Positions 52,580 through 61,973 of a DNA stretch of 64,000 bases are shown one piece after another (position 1 is the first letter of the stretch; each line of letters begins with the position of its first letter). Below the pieces are notes generated by a model that ran no database searches, had not been told where the DNA came from, and worked only from the letters and a program-made list of their open reading frames with translations. The stretch is from Dehalococcoidales bacterium (GTDB lineage: Bacteria; Chloroflexota; Dehalococcoidia; Dehalococcoidales; Fen-1064), in the NCBI GenBank assembly GCA_020342155.1, contig CP070842.1:456623-520622 (forward strand). The letters run 5' to 3'. Made by a program: the position numbers and the translations under genes.

Positions 52580-53923
52580 ATGATCAAGCTGTTGGAGAAA
52601 GACGTTGTCGCTGCCTGGCAGAGTCAGGTGCAGAATGGTACGGTGCTGACCACCGAGCAGGGTGAACCGGTAGAGATTGTCTATCCGGGGAGGCATAATG
52701 ATGGGTGGGGGGCGGACTTCCAGGACGCGGTCATCGCTACCGGTGGTCGGTTGAAGAAGGGGGATATCGAGGTCCACGTCAGATCGAGTGATTGGAAGTT
52801 GCATCGACATCACCTTGACCCTGCCTACAACCGGGTAGTCCTGCATGTGGTGTGGCATGATGACGAGATCACCACCAGTCTTTGTGATGGCAGTACGGTT
52901 CCGGTGCTTGCCCTGAATGCTAATAAACTAGCTCTGGTAGAAGGCCGTTCAACTGCGTTACATCCCCCGGCACCGCCCACGCCGTGTGCAGGAGGTATCT
53001 CAGGTAAGACTGCGGAGGTGCTGGCGGATTTCCTCGACCAGGCTGGTGATGAGCGCTTCCTCGCCAAGGCTACCGGATTTCAGACTGACCTGATGCAGAT
53101 AAGCGCCAGCCAGTCACTTTACCGGGGTATGATGGGTGCCCTGGGTTACTCTCGAAACAAGGGTCCCTTTCTTGAGCTGGCGGAAAGGCTGCCGCTTGCG
53201 ACACTGGAAGCGGTAGCTAGCGAGGCTACCTCGGATGAAGAATGCCTTGTCCAATTGCAGGTCCGGCTGCTGGGTACCGCCGGGCTGCTGCCTGCACAGA
53301 GAGGCAGCACGTACCGTCAGGATATACCTGCTCACCGATATGTTAAAAGCATCGAAAGACTTTGGTCTTTATACTGTGACGGTCGTGAGATGTCATCGAA
53401 TGTGTGGCATCTGTCCTGCACGAGACCGTACAACTCGCCACTGCGCCGTCTGGTGGCAATGAGCTATCTGGTTACCCGTTACCGGAATGAGGGGCTAATG
53501 TCTGGGCTCTGTAGTAATTGTGCTGGGTTTTTCGTGTCTTGCCGGGACTGGCACCGGCTCGAAGAAGGTTTAATAGTAACGGCCGATGGCTACTGGGCAT
53601 GCCATTTCGATTTTGGCGTGGACAACCAGACAGCGAGCCCGACCATTCTTGGTAAAGGCCGGGCGTCCGATATCATCGTCAATGTTCTCCTGCCCTTCAC
53701 ATATGCTTGGAGTAAGTCTGACGGTAGGCCGGAGCTAGCCATCGCGGTACGGGATATATACCGGCAGTATCCGAAACTATCAGACAATGCCTTGGTGAGA
53801 CACATGATGTCCCAGCTGGGGATAGGACGTCGCATTGTCAACTCGGCCCGGCGGCAGCAGGGACTGCTGCACATCTACCAGACTCTGTGTACACAGGGTT
53901 GCTGTGATCGCTGTTGCCTGTAG
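52580..53923 (+). CDS. DUF2851 family protein
   Basis: A ~447-residue protein matching DUF2851: an N-terminal block with IVYPGRHNDGWGADFQDAVIATGG and GDIEVHVRSSDWKLHRHHLDPAYNRVVLHVVW, and a C-terminal region with several Cys/Trp pairs (SGLCSNCAGF, RQQGLLHIYQTLCTQGCCDRC). The N-terminal block has a nuclease-like pattern of acidic and His residues, but the family has no proven function. ATG at 52580 is used; the open frame upstream overlaps the enoyl-CoA hydratase gene. Confidence 0.8.
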   Translation: MIKLLEKDVVAAWQSQVQNGTVLTTEQGEPVEIVYPGRHNDGWGADFQDAVIATGGRLKKGDIEVHVRSSDWKLHRHHLDPAYNRVVLHVVWHDDEITTSLCDGSTVPVLALNANKLALVEGRSTALHPPAPPTPCAGGISGKTAEVLADFLDQAGDERFLAKATGFQTDLMQISASQSLYRGMMGALGYSRNKGPFLELAERLPLATLEAVASEATSDEECLVQLQVRLLGTAGLLPAQRGSTYRQDIPAHRYVKSIERLWSLYCDGREMSSNVWHLSCTRPYNSPLRRLVAMSYLVTRYRNEGLMSGLCSNCAGFFVSCRDWHRLEEGLIVTADGYWACHFDFGVDNQTASPTILGKGRASDIIVNVLLPFTYAWSKSDGRPELAIAVRDIYRQYPKLSDNALVRHMMSQLGIGRRIVNSARRQQGLLHIYQTLCTQGCCDRCCL

Positions 53924-54039
53924 ATAGCAGGCCATGTCGCTTGCTTTTAATTTGTTCACTTGATAGAATGTGCGTACTTGAGTTCAAAATCGGAAAAGAT
54001 ACACTGACCGCTGATCCAAAATGTATCTGGAGGTGCAAC

Positions 54040-54423
54040 TTGAAAGACATGAGTATCATGGAGAAGATCTACTTTATCTCAGCCTGGGTTGTTGCCGGCT
54101 GCCTCGGACTGGCTCTCATCTTGTATGCTGTAGCTATGAGCAACAATGGTTTGGCAGCTTTCGGTGCGGTTTGTGACGCCATATTCCTCGGGATAACCGG
54201 TTGTTTCACCCTGCTTTATCTCTCTAAATGGTTTAGAAATAGCCTTATACTGTTTATCATGGCCTGGGTTGTGGCCGGGCTGGCTCTGTTATCGCTAATC
54301 CTTACAGCCGCTGCCTATTCAGATGGTGCGTACATTGTTGCGACCATATTCTGGCATATCGGTTTCGGTGGATTCTGCACCCTGCATTTACTTCACTTAT
54401 CAGACCGTTTCGCTAAGGTTTAA
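54040..54423 (+). CDS. Four-segment membrane protein
   Basis: A ~127-residue protein with four hydrophobic segments arranged as two similar halves: both begin AWVVAG followed by L-L-L (EKIYFISAWVVAG and LILFIMAWVVAG), so it arose by internal duplication. No family is recognised. A TTG at 54040 lies just after GGAGGTG; an ATG at 54049 is the alternative. A 13-bp-stem hairpin follows the gene. Confidence 0.6.
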   Translation: MKDMSIMEKIYFISAWVVAGCLGLALILYAVAMSNNGLAAFGAVCDAIFLGITGCFTLLYLSKWFRNSLILFIMAWVVAGLALLSLILTAAAYSDGAYIVATIFWHIGFGGFCTLHLLHLSDRFAKV

Positions 54424-54448
54424 TCAGATTAAGCGGGAGTAGGTTCAA

Positions 54449-54483
54449 CATCTGATAACTTACCAGTGAGAAGTTATCAGATG
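54449..54483. terminator. 13-bp perfect hairpin after the membrane protein gene
   Basis: CATCTGATAACTT and its exact complement flank a 9-base loop, 26 bases after the stop codon. There is no T-tract, so it may terminate weakly, stabilise the 3' end, or be a protein-binding site. Confidence 0.45.
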
Positions 54484-54707
54484 ACGATGTAACCAGAAGC
54501 GGAATGGAAGCCTCGAAATATAGACGGGTCTAATTATCATCGTGATATGGACAGTATATTCTCCGAAGATGGATATGCTGTCTGAGATACGGAATCAGTA
54601 TGCCACAAGTGGTAAGTCTGAATACCTACGCGATAAAATGATTTCGTTAGCTCTTGTCTCCGCGAGCAAATGAAGGCGGACTTATTATTGGCAGGTTGCT
54701 GGTTGGT

Positions 54708-55685
54708 TCATGTCAGTCTGAGGTTGGGGATGACGTCCATGTCCAAGCTGTCCGTCTTGCCGGCGCGGAACTGGAAGTAGCCGCAGGCGGCAATCATAGC
54801 AGCGTTATCCGTGCACAGTATCGGCTCGGGGACGAGAACTGGCAGTGGCGATGCCTCGGTCAGGGACTGACGGAGGCGACTATTGGCGGCGACACCGCCG
54901 GCGAGCAGGACCTGCTTGACATGATACTCGCGGGCAACCGCCACCGTTTTCGTCACCAGAACATCCACCACCGCTTCCTGAAAGCTGGCGGCAGCGTCCT
55001 GCGCCGACGTAATCTTGCCATCTTCGACCAGTCTCAGCAGGGCAGTCTTGAGGCCACTGAAGCTGAAGTCGTGGCTACCCCTGAGCCAGGCGCGGGGTAG
55101 CGGGATAGAGACGGTACCTGACCTCGCCGCCCGCTCGATAGCCGGACCACCCGGGTAACCGAGGCCGAGCAGCCGTGATGCCTTGTCGAAGGCCTCCCCG
55201 GCGGCGTCGTCCCTCGTCTGACCCAGCAATACGTAGTCGTGGTGCCCCTTGACCAGCACCAGGTCACTGTGACCTCCGGAAACGATGAGGCAGACCAGTG
55301 GCAGGTCGAGGCTGTCACCAGTGAGCCAGTTGGCGTAAATGTGGCCCTCGAGGTGGTTGACGCCGGTGATTGATAACCCACGACCCAAACTGATTGCCTT
55401 GGCGACATTGACGCCGGTCAGCAGTGAGCCGGCCAGTCCGGGACCTATGGTGACGGCAATGCCGTCCAGGTCATCCCAGGTAACCCTGGCCTCGCTCATC
55501 GCCCGTTCGATGATGGGCATAATGCTCAGGGTGTGCTGCCGCGAAGCGACCTCAGGGACAATACCGCCGTAGCGGGCATGGATATCTACCTGGGAGGCAA
55601 TCTGGTTGGACAGGATTCGGCAGCCGTCCTCGACGACGGCAGCAGCGGTCTCGTCGCAGGAGGTCTCAATCCCGAGGACTTTCAT
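54708..55685 (-). CDS. tsaD: tRNA N6-threonylcarbamoyladenosine synthase subunit TsaD
   Basis: The 325-residue ASKHA protein installs t6A at tRNA position 37. [13 protein letters not shown], the metal-binding [10 protein letters not shown], and [18 protein letters not shown] and TDNAAMIA are intact. A perfect TATAAT (minus strand, 55699–55694) ends only 8 bases before the ATG and no Shine-Dalgarno is present, so the mRNA may be leaderless. tsaB and tsaE are not in this window. Confidence 0.94.
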   Translation of the reverse strand: MKVLGIETSCDETAAAVVEDGCRILSNQIASQVDIHARYGGIVPEVASRQHTLSIMPIIERAMSEARVTWDDLDGIAVTIGPGLAGSLLTGVNVAKAISLGRGLSITGVNHLEGHIYANWLTGDSLDLPLVCLIVSGGHSDLVLVKGHHDYVLLGQTRDDAAGEAFDKASRLLGLGYPGGPAIERAARSGTVSIPLPRAWLRGSHDFSFSGLKTALLRLVEDGKITSAQDAAASFQEAVVDVLVTKTVAVAREYHVKQVLLAGGVAANSRLRQSLTEASPLPVLVPEPILCTDNAAMIAACGYFQFRAGKTDSLDMDVIPNLRLT

Positions 55686-55719
55686 ACGGTTCGATTATAA
55701 CATATGCGGAAAATCTATT

Positions 55720-55748
55720 TTGACACCCCTGAGAGCCGATGTTATCAT
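55720..55748 (+). promoter_or_regulatory. Promoter of the CNNM/HlyC gene
   Basis: TTGACA (55720–55725), 17-bp spacer, TATCAT (55743–55748), about 40 bases before the ATG at 55795. Confidence 0.6.
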
Positions 55749-55794
55749 TGACTAATATATTCACTGAATCCTAGTCACAGAGAGGTGATGCTAA

Positions 55795-57084
55795 ATGTCA
55801 TCCGGCACAGTAATACTGTATCTGGTGCTGCTGTTCATCTGCCTGGTACTGTCGGCTTTTTTCTCCAGCTCGGAAACCGCCTTTATCTCACTACGGCGGG
55901 TGAGGTTACGGCATGCCGTCAATACCAAGGAGAAGGGTGCAGAACGGGTTGCCCGTCTAGTAGAGAAACCTGAGAGGCTGCTATCTACTATCCTGCTGGG
56001 TAACAATCTGGTAAATACTGCTGCTGCCGCCCTGGCTACGGCCCTGGCGGTTTCGCAATGGGGGCAGGATCAAGGGGTTATAATTGCTACTGCTAGTGTG
56101 ACGGTCGTGCTGCTGATATTCACCGAGACCACCCCGAAGACAATAGCCACCCACCACGCCGCCGGACTTTCCCGGGCATTTGTCCGGCCAATCGAGTGGT
56201 TTTCCTGGCTGTTCAGCCCCCTTATCTGGGTGTTGAGCTGGATTGCCTCCGGATTCAGCCGGCTGGTGGGGGGTGGGCCAACGTATCGGTCTCTAGCGGG
56301 TGAGGAGGAAATCCGCATGATGATATCGGTAGGACGCAGCGAGGGGGAGGTCGAGGAAAGTGAGGCCGAAATGCTGCACAAGGTCTTCGAGTTTGGTGAC
56401 CGACCGGTCCGGGAGGTCATGGTGCCGCGGCCTGAGGTGGTGTGCATCGAGCAGGGCTCCAAGGTCTCAGACTTCCTGGCCCTCTATGCTGAGTCGCCCT
56501 TATCCCGTTTCCCGGTCTTTCAGGAGAATATGGACAACGTTATCGGCATCCTTTCCATAAAGGATGTGCTTATGGCCCAGGCCAGGGGTACCATAAGTAC
56601 GGAGAGTATTATTGACGATTTACTCCGTCCCGCTTATTTCACCCCGGAGACGAAACGCGTCGGGGAACTCTTTGCTGAGATGCGTGATAAAAACTATCGG
56701 GTGTGCGTGGTGGTTGACGAGTTTGGCGGTACTGCTGGCATCGTCAGTCTCAGTCGACTGATGGAGGAGGTGGTCGGACCCGTTGGAGATGAACTGGCGG
56801 CGGTGGAAAAGGACTTCGAGGCGATCAATGCCTATACCTTTGAGGTTGACGGTGGCATGCGTATCGAGGAAGCCAATGAGGAGATGGAACTGGGGCTTCC
56901 TGAAGATGACGACTACGAGACAGTGGCCGGTTTCATCCTGCATCTTCTGGGGCGAATACCCGAGCTTAACGAGCAACTTCGATATAAGGGTCTGAAAATA
57001 ATCATCACCGATATGCGGGGAGTTAAGATTGAGAAAGTCCTGGTGACCAAGGAGGGATATGCAGCGTCTTCGAATCAGGTTTAG
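55795..57084 (+). CDS. CNNM/CorC-type transporter (DUF21-CBS-CorC)
   Basis: A 429-residue protein with an N-terminal DUF21 membrane domain of about four segments (FFSSSETAF, LLGNNLVNTAAAA), a pair of CBS domains (about 205–325: VMVPRPEVVCIEQG; VVDEFGGTAGIV), and a C-terminal CorC_HlyC domain (ending VAGFILHLLGRIPE). Such proteins export magnesium or other divalent cations under nucleotide control; older annotations call them haemolysins. GAGGTGA precedes the ATG. The stop overlaps the next gene by 26 bases. Confidence 0.88.
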   Translation: MSSGTVILYLVLLFICLVLSAFFSSSETAFISLRRVRLRHAVNTKEKGAERVARLVEKPERLLSTILLGNNLVNTAAAALATALAVSQWGQDQGVIIATASVTVVLLIFTETTPKTIATHHAAGLSRAFVRPIEWFSWLFSPLIWVLSWIASGFSRLVGGGPTYRSLAGEEEIRMMISVGRSEGEVEESEAEMLHKVFEFGDRPVREVMVPRPEVVCIEQGSKVSDFLALYAESPLSRFPVFQENMDNVIGILSIKDVLMAQARGTISTESIIDDLLRPAYFTPETKRVGELFAEMRDKNYRVCVVVDEFGGTAGIVSLSRLMEEVVGPVGDELAAVEKDFEAINAYTFEVDGGMRIEEANEEMELGLPEDDDYETVAGFILHLLGRIPELNEQLRYKGLKIIITDMRGVKIEKVLVTKEGYAASSNQV

Positions 57085-57727
57085 CCGGAGTGAGGAGCTG
57101 AAGTTTATCTCACATTTGGACATAATCCGGCTATGGGAAAGGGCACTCCGTCGTGCTCGTATTTCGCTGGCTTATTCCGAAGGGTTCAGCCCCCACCCAC
57201 GGATATCGCTGGCAGCCCCATTGTCAGTGGGTATAACCAGTGATGTCGAGTTGATGGATATCGTGCTTACCGGTCAGGTCTCGCCACACTGGTTCACGTC
57301 TGCCGTAAACCAGCGGCTACCATCGGGCATGAGGGTACTGGAGGTCTACCCAATTGCTCCGGGAATACCTTCGCTGCAATCACAGGTCCGCTTTGCCGAG
57401 TATGAAGTTGATATCGAAACCGACCACGGTACCGAGGAAATCGAAGCGGCTATTTCTGGTTTGCTGTCACTGGAGCGTCTGCCGTGGTATCACATGAGGG
57501 ATACCGGGCGACGGAGCTATGACCTGAGGGCTTTGATTGATGATATCTGGCTGACGGGATGGAATGGCTTACATTGCACTATCGGCATGAAATTACGTTG
57601 CGATAACAGCGGCTCGGGCAGACCGGAGCAGGTCGCCACTGCTCTGGGCTTTAACGAATACCCTGTGTCAATCCGGCGTATCAGGCTCATTCTCAGTACC
57701 CGGAAGCAGGTCCAGATACGAGGTTAA
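57059..57727 (+). CDS. DUF2344 radical-SAM-linked protein
   Basis: A 222-residue protein of the TIGR03936/DUF2344 family: RIRFSRSEELKFISHLDIIRLWERALRRA and YSEGFSPHPRISLAAPLSVGI. These are normally encoded beside, or fused to, a radical SAM B12-type enzyme and may act in tRNA or ribosome modification. No radical SAM gene is adjacent here; the neighbours are a CNNM gene and tilS. GGAGG precedes the ATG, inside the end of the CNNM gene. Confidence 0.85.
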   Translation: MQRLRIRFSRSEELKFISHLDIIRLWERALRRARISLAYSEGFSPHPRISLAAPLSVGITSDVELMDIVLTGQVSPHWFTSAVNQRLPSGMRVLEVYPIAPGIPSLQSQVRFAEYEVDIETDHGTEEIEAAISGLLSLERLPWYHMRDTGRRSYDLRALIDDIWLTGWNGLHCTIGMKLRCDNSGSGRPEQVATALGFNEYPVSIRRIRLILSTRKQVQIRG

Positions 57728-57800
57728 GTCCTGTCCTACCTGTGCCGTAGCCCCTGCACAGGTGTGCCGGGTGTTGAGCATAACCTACCGAAGTGTCGAG

Positions 57801-59252
57801 ATGAGTAAGAGGTTGAAACATCAGCAGTCTCTTGAACGGAGAGTGCTCCACTTCATTGGTCGGCATCACCTGGTGACAGACAAGACCCCGCTGGTGGTGG
57901 CGGTATCTGGTGGCCAGGACTCTGTTTGCCTCCTTCATGTACTTATCGAGTTGAAGGAGGAATTAGGGGTGGAACTGTATGTGGCCCACCTTGATCACCA
58001 GATCCGTGGTGCTGAGTCCAGAGCAGATGCTCGCTACGTTACTAACCTGGCTCACCGCCTTAATATCCCCGCTACCATTGAACAGCGTGATGTCCAGAGT
58101 TACCACGCCGAACGAGGCGCCTCGCTGGAGGAGTCCGCCCGCGAGGTCCGCTATACTTTCCTGGCCGAGATTGCCAGGTCCATCGGTACCGACCGTGTGG
58201 TGGTGGGGCATACGCTCGATGACCATGCTGAGACGGTGTTGATGCACCTTATCCGTGGCACAGGCACCACCGGACTCCGGGGACTGCAACCACTCAACCG
58301 GTGGCAGACTGGCTCTGGCGGCCTCACCGTCATTCGGCCGTTGCTGGAGGTGAACCGTCAGGAGACGGCCGAGTACTGTCAACAGCACCGGCTCCGGCCC
58401 AGAATCGATGCCTCCAACTTTTCACTATCACCCCTGAGAAACCGAATCCGCCACCACCTCCTCCCCTTGCTCCAGGAATACAATCCGCAAATAGTTGATG
58501 CCCTGGTGCGGACGGCCCGCATTGCCGATGATGACCTAGGCTTGCTCGATGAACTTGGTGTCTGTTCTTGGCAGGAGACTGTCCGACGTCAGGGGGACAC
58601 CTTTATTCTGGACAGGGATGGTTTTTCAGCACTGGCAACTGGCCTGCAGAGAAGCCTCCTGCGAAGGGCAATAGGGGAGCTGCTGGGTAGCCTCAAAGAT
58701 GTTGAGGCGCGGCATGTCGAGGAGGTACTGACTGGTCTGACCTTACCGACGGGAAGTCGTCTCAGCCTGCCGGGAGGGCTACTCTTCTCCGTAGACTATA
58801 ACCGGTACTTGCTTGGTTTCGACCAGTCACTGCTCTGCCCCTTTCCTAAGTTGACCGGAGAGTTCACCCTGAAAGTACCCGGCAACACATTACTTCCTGG
58901 TTGGTCTGTTGAGGCGGCCATCATCACACCGGTAGAAATGCAAAAGGAACAAGATAACTTTACTGCCTATTTGTGTTGGGACAGGGTTGGTGACAGAGTG
59001 GTGGTACGCCCTCGTCGGCGTGGCGACCGGTTTCAACCGCTTGGCATGGAGCAGGTAAAAAAGCTCGGTGAATTCATGATTGATGCCCGGGTGCCACGTG
59101 CCTGGCGCCAGAGGGTGCCGGTAGTCTGCTCATCCCAGCATATTCTCTGGGTGGTCGGCTGGCGGATAGATGACAGAGTGAAGGTTACACCCGGTACTGG
59201 CAAAGTACTCCGTCTGCACTTTGAGCGCTTGCCTGATGATGTTTCGTGTTAG
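57801..59252 (+). CDS. tilS: tRNA(Ile)-lysidine synthase
   Basis: A ~483-residue enzyme that converts cytidine 34 of tRNA-Ile2 to lysidine. VAVSGGQDSVCLLH is the PP-loop ATP site; HLDHQIRG, GHTLDDHAETVLMHLIRGTG and R-I-D-x-SN in the recognition region follow, with the C-terminal TilS domain (GDRFQPLGM, VCSSQHILWVVGWRID) complete. The ATG at 57801 is used; the frame starts 13 codons earlier without support. No hpt or ftsH follows as in Firmicutes. Confidence 0.93.
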   Translation: MSKRLKHQQSLERRVLHFIGRHHLVTDKTPLVVAVSGGQDSVCLLHVLIELKEELGVELYVAHLDHQIRGAESRADARYVTNLAHRLNIPATIEQRDVQSYHAERGASLEESAREVRYTFLAEIARSIGTDRVVVGHTLDDHAETVLMHLIRGTGTTGLRGLQPLNRWQTGSGGLTVIRPLLEVNRQETAEYCQQHRLRPRIDASNFSLSPLRNRIRHHLLPLLQEYNPQIVDALVRTARIADDDLGLLDELGVCSWQETVRRQGDTFILDRDGFSALATGLQRSLLRRAIGELLGSLKDVEARHVEEVLTGLTLPTGSRLSLPGGLLFSVDYNRYLLGFDQSLLCPFPKLTGEFTLKVPGNTLLPGWSVEAAIITPVEMQKEQDNFTAYLCWDRVGDRVVVRPRRRGDRFQPLGMEQVKKLGEFMIDARVPRAWRQRVPVVCSSQHILWVVGWRIDDRVKVTPGTGKVLRLHFERLPDDVSC

Positions 59253-59360
59253 GCTGAGTTGTCAGGTTAGAGCGAGTTATTATATTTGCTTGGCAAAAAG
59301 GAGTAATATCTGCTAGACTAATTTATTGAATGTTGAATTATAGATTGGAGGATAGTGTCG

Positions 59361-60065
59361 ATGACGGTGCAGGAAGTCATAGGTCGTGCCAAAGGTGAAG
59401 GTAGAAGCCTGCTTACAGAAATAGAGGCCAAGGAAGTGCTCAAGCAGGCCGGGATAAGCGTCGTGGATACCAAATTGGCCACATCCCGGGATGAAGCGGT
59501 TTCCATCAGCCAGGAGCTTGGCTTCCCGGTTGCATTAAAAATAGCCTCGTCCGATGTCGTGCATAAAAGCGATGCCGGTGGTGTCAAACTGGGCCTGGAA
59601 ACGGCGGAGCAGGTCGGCAAAGCCCATGACGAAATCATGGAAGCTATTAAAAAGGCATATCCTCAGGCGAAAATCCAGGGGGTGTCAGTACAGAAGATGG
59701 CCCGTCCCGGAGTCGAGGTAATCGTCGGTATGTCCAAGGATGCCCAGTTCGGGCCGGTGCTCATGTTTGGCCTTGGCGGCGTTCTGGTGGAAATCCTGAA
59801 AGACGTCTCGTTTCGGATTGTCCCTCTGGTCAAGAGGGACGCTACCGAGATGATTCGGGACATCAAGGGCTACCCGTTATTGGAAGGGTACCGTGGACAG
59901 GAACCTGTTGACGTCGCCAATCTGGAGAGCATGATTCTTAAGGTCTCTGATTTCGTGGAGAAGCATCCTGAGATAAAGGAGCTCGACCTCAATCCTGTCT
60001 TTGCCTATAAGGATGGTGCTGTCGCGGTGGATGCCAGAGTAGTGCTTGAGGACGAGTCCCAGTAA
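59361..60065 (+). CDS. ADP-forming acyl-CoA synthetase, ATP-grasp beta subunit
   Basis: A ~234-residue ATP-grasp domain with GFPVALKIASSDVVHKSDAGGVKLGL, VQKMARPGVEVIVGMSKDAQFGP and GVLVEILKDVSFR, as in the beta subunit of acetate–CoA ligase (ADP-forming), which makes ATP from acyl-CoA in fermenting prokaryotes. The alpha (CoA-binding) subunit is not adjacent. ATG at 59361 lies 10 bases after GGAGG; GTG at 59355 is possible. It would need a distant partner, or belong to a regulatory homologue. Confidence 0.85.
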   Translation: MTVQEVIGRAKGEGRSLLTEIEAKEVLKQAGISVVDTKLATSRDEAVSISQELGFPVALKIASSDVVHKSDAGGVKLGLETAEQVGKAHDEIMEAIKKAYPQAKIQGVSVQKMARPGVEVIVGMSKDAQFGPVLMFGLGGVLVEILKDVSFRIVPLVKRDATEMIRDIKGYPLLEGYRGQEPVDVANLESMILKVSDFVEKHPEIKELDLNPVFAYKDGAVAVDARVVLEDESQ

Positions 60066-60219
60066 CGCCCCAGTCATTTTCTTCAGCCAGCAATCAGGTA
60101 AGGGACCAGTATACTGTAATATATTAATGTGATTATAGGTGCTGGTTCCTTTCTTGTTTGGGAGATTGGACAACTCCCTAGATAGGTGCGATGTGAACCC
60201 TGTCCGTGAGGAGTGACCA

Positions 60220-61062
60220 GTGAATAGAAAGGTTCTCGAACGTTTAAGCTACCACGTAGTCTACGATGAATCAATTGTGGAAGCTATCGAATTTGCGTCC
60301 GGGAACGGTTTTTCCGGCATCCAGGTTGCTGTGGAATCTCCGCATCTATCTTTCGAGAACCTTAGCCTTGCAGATAGGGCTGAGATTCGGCGAAGAGGAG
60401 AAGAACTGGGAATCAGAGTTGTTATTCATGGCCCTGATGATGTCGCCTCTTTACTTGAACCGAGCTCTCAAATCAGAAAAGGTATCCTTGTTTATTATGC
60501 GGATCTATTTACATTTGCCGGTGACATAGGGGCGATTCTTACGACTATTCATATCGGTCATCCCGCAGTTTATCCTACAGATACTGTGCCTGAAATGAGA
60601 TTTTCTGAGGCTGATATCAGATACTATAGAAAAGCGCTCGAAACAAATCTTCAAAGCATCATCGAACTGGCTCGTGGTAGGGGATATATTTGTATCGAAA
60701 ACTATTTACTCGAAGATTTCGTTCTTCAGGTACTAGCAAGGTATTTGACGGAAAGCAAACTTGGTTTATGTTGGGACATAACAAAAACCCATAACAGAGA
60801 TGGTAGCATTAATGAATCATTGCAACATTATATGAAAGAGAACCTCTCTGCTGTCAGACAGGTTCATCTTCATGACCTTGATAGCAAAGGTCGTTCGCAC
60901 CGGGTGGTTGGGACAGGTATTATAGACTTCGGATATTATCTGGAACTCCTTCGTGACATTGATGTATTGGACTACTGTATAGAGGTGAGACCACGAGAAA
61001 AGGCTGTTGAGAGTTTGGAAAATCTGAAAATGATGTCATGGGGAGATACCAACGTGCCATGA
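60220..61062 (+). CDS. Sugar phosphate isomerase/AP-endonuclease-2-like TIM barrel protein
   Basis: A 280-residue TIM barrel with metal-binding positions in LTTIHIGHP, CIENY, CWDITKTHNRDG, VHLHDLDSKGRSHRVVGTG and CIEVRP, the layout of xylose-isomerase-like epimerases and endonuclease IV. Metabolic isomerase and DNA repair members cannot be told apart here; the lack of the full EndoIV helical loops favours a metabolic role. The start is GTG 60220 after TGAGGAG. The gene is AT-richer than its neighbours. Confidence 0.72.
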   Translation: MNRKVLERLSYHVVYDESIVEAIEFASGNGFSGIQVAVESPHLSFENLSLADRAEIRRRGEELGIRVVIHGPDDVASLLEPSSQIRKGILVYYADLFTFAGDIGAILTTIHIGHPAVYPTDTVPEMRFSEADIRYYRKALETNLQSIIELARGRGYICIENYLLEDFVLQVLARYLTESKLGLCWDITKTHNRDGSINESLQHYMKENLSAVRQVHLHDLDSKGRSHRVVGTGIIDFGYYLELLRDIDVLDYCIEVRPREKAVESLENLKMMSWGDTNVP

Positions 61063-61622
61063 GCCATTATAGTATAGACTGGTGACACTGATTTTAGTAA
61101 CCTTCGCTTGGTTCTTGCTCCGCTTCTCCTTACGAATGATGACAAAGCCAAGGGGGACACCCCCTTGAAATCCCCCACCAAGAGAGATTTCACCCCTCTT
61201 GAACACCCCAAAACGGTGTGGGGGTAATTCTTTGGCAGGGGTCGTTCGCACCTTAGAAAGTGCCGCGCTATTCTATCAAGAGCCTGGGCGGTGACTACAA
61301 CTCGAGGATCTAAGAGAGGCGGAACCTTTTAGGTAGCAATCATTGTAAACACCGTTAAAGGGGAGTTGTAGAGGGCGAAGCCCTCTAAGTTTTAAAAAAG
61401 TCCCCTTCCCCGCTGGGGAAGGGGACACCCTGAGGGGTTCTCCCTGAAGGGGAAACAGGGATGGGGCCACCACTACTGAACAGGGCGTGTGAGGCTAATA
61501 ACAGAATGTCAGGATGTCACTAAGCATATGAACGAGTACAGCCATTGACAAGCTTAGGCTAAAGTGTTATAAATGCCTAGTAGTTCTATGTATACGTTAA
61601 CTATAGCGGAGAGGTGACTTAG
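61063..61622. other. 560-bp intergenic region holding the second hairpin-rich repeat
   Basis: It contains copy 2 of the large intergenic repeat (61130–61510) and the leader of the padR gene. No genuine coding frame is seen. Confidence 0.7.
61130..61510. repeat. Hairpin-rich intergenic repeat, copy 2
   Basis: It is collinear with 18661–18980: CAAGGGGG/CCCCCTTG (61149–61167), a CCAAGAG...CCCCTCTTG pair, the GGTCGTTCGCACCTTA block, a stem TAGAGGGC/GCCCTCTA (61369–61387), CCTTCCCC...GGGGAAGGGGA, GGGATGGGGCC and AATGTC. It is about 60 bases longer than copy 1 through an expanded middle and an extra hairpin. Both copies lie between genes on the plus strand and in the same orientation. Confidence 0.75.
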
Positions 61623-61958
61623 ATGGCAGCAAGGCAGGATTTAATCAAAGGCAATATTGATACTCTATTGCTGAGTCTGATAAGTCAGCAGCCGATGTAT
61701 GGATATCAGGTCATGCAGGAGCTTGAGGGAAGGAGCCAGGGTTACTTCAGGTTCAAGGAAGGCACCCTGTATCCGGCGCTTCATCGTCTGGAGAAGTCGG
61801 GTCTGCTACAGGGGAAATGGCAGACACTCTCCAATAGTCGGCAGAGGAGGTACTATAACATCACTGAAAAAGGTTGCCGGATTCTGGTCGAGCAGACAGC
61901 ACAATGGCAGGACTTCTTTGCTGCCATGAACCTGATTTTCCAGCCGGCGAGATCCTGA
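61623..61958 (+). CDS. PadR-family transcriptional regulator
   Basis: The 111-residue winged-helix protein has LLSLISQQPMYGYQVMQEL and FKEGTLYPALHRLEKSGLL, the PadR signature, and a short dimerisation helix. AGAGGTGA precedes the ATG. The next gene encodes a HAAS-domain membrane protein, a standard pairing in which PadR represses its neighbour. Confidence 0.9.
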   Translation: MAARQDLIKGNIDTLLLSLISQQPMYGYQVMQELEGRSQGYFRFKEGTLYPALHRLEKSGLLQGKWQTLSNSRQRRYYNITEKGCRILVEQTAQWQDFFAAMNLIFQPARS

Positions 61959-61973
61959 GCTGAGGTGGTTGAA

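Noticed and set aside
54561-54662. A 34-codon frame (MDMLSEIRNQYATSGKSEYL...) between the hairpin and tsaD
   Set aside because: There is no good ribosome site and no context; it might be a gene remnant but cannot be supported.
60090-60170. Imperfect GGGACCAG/CTGGTTCC inverted repeat after the CoA ligase gene
   Set aside because: The arms are short and about 40 bases apart; it could be a weak terminator but is too loose to call.
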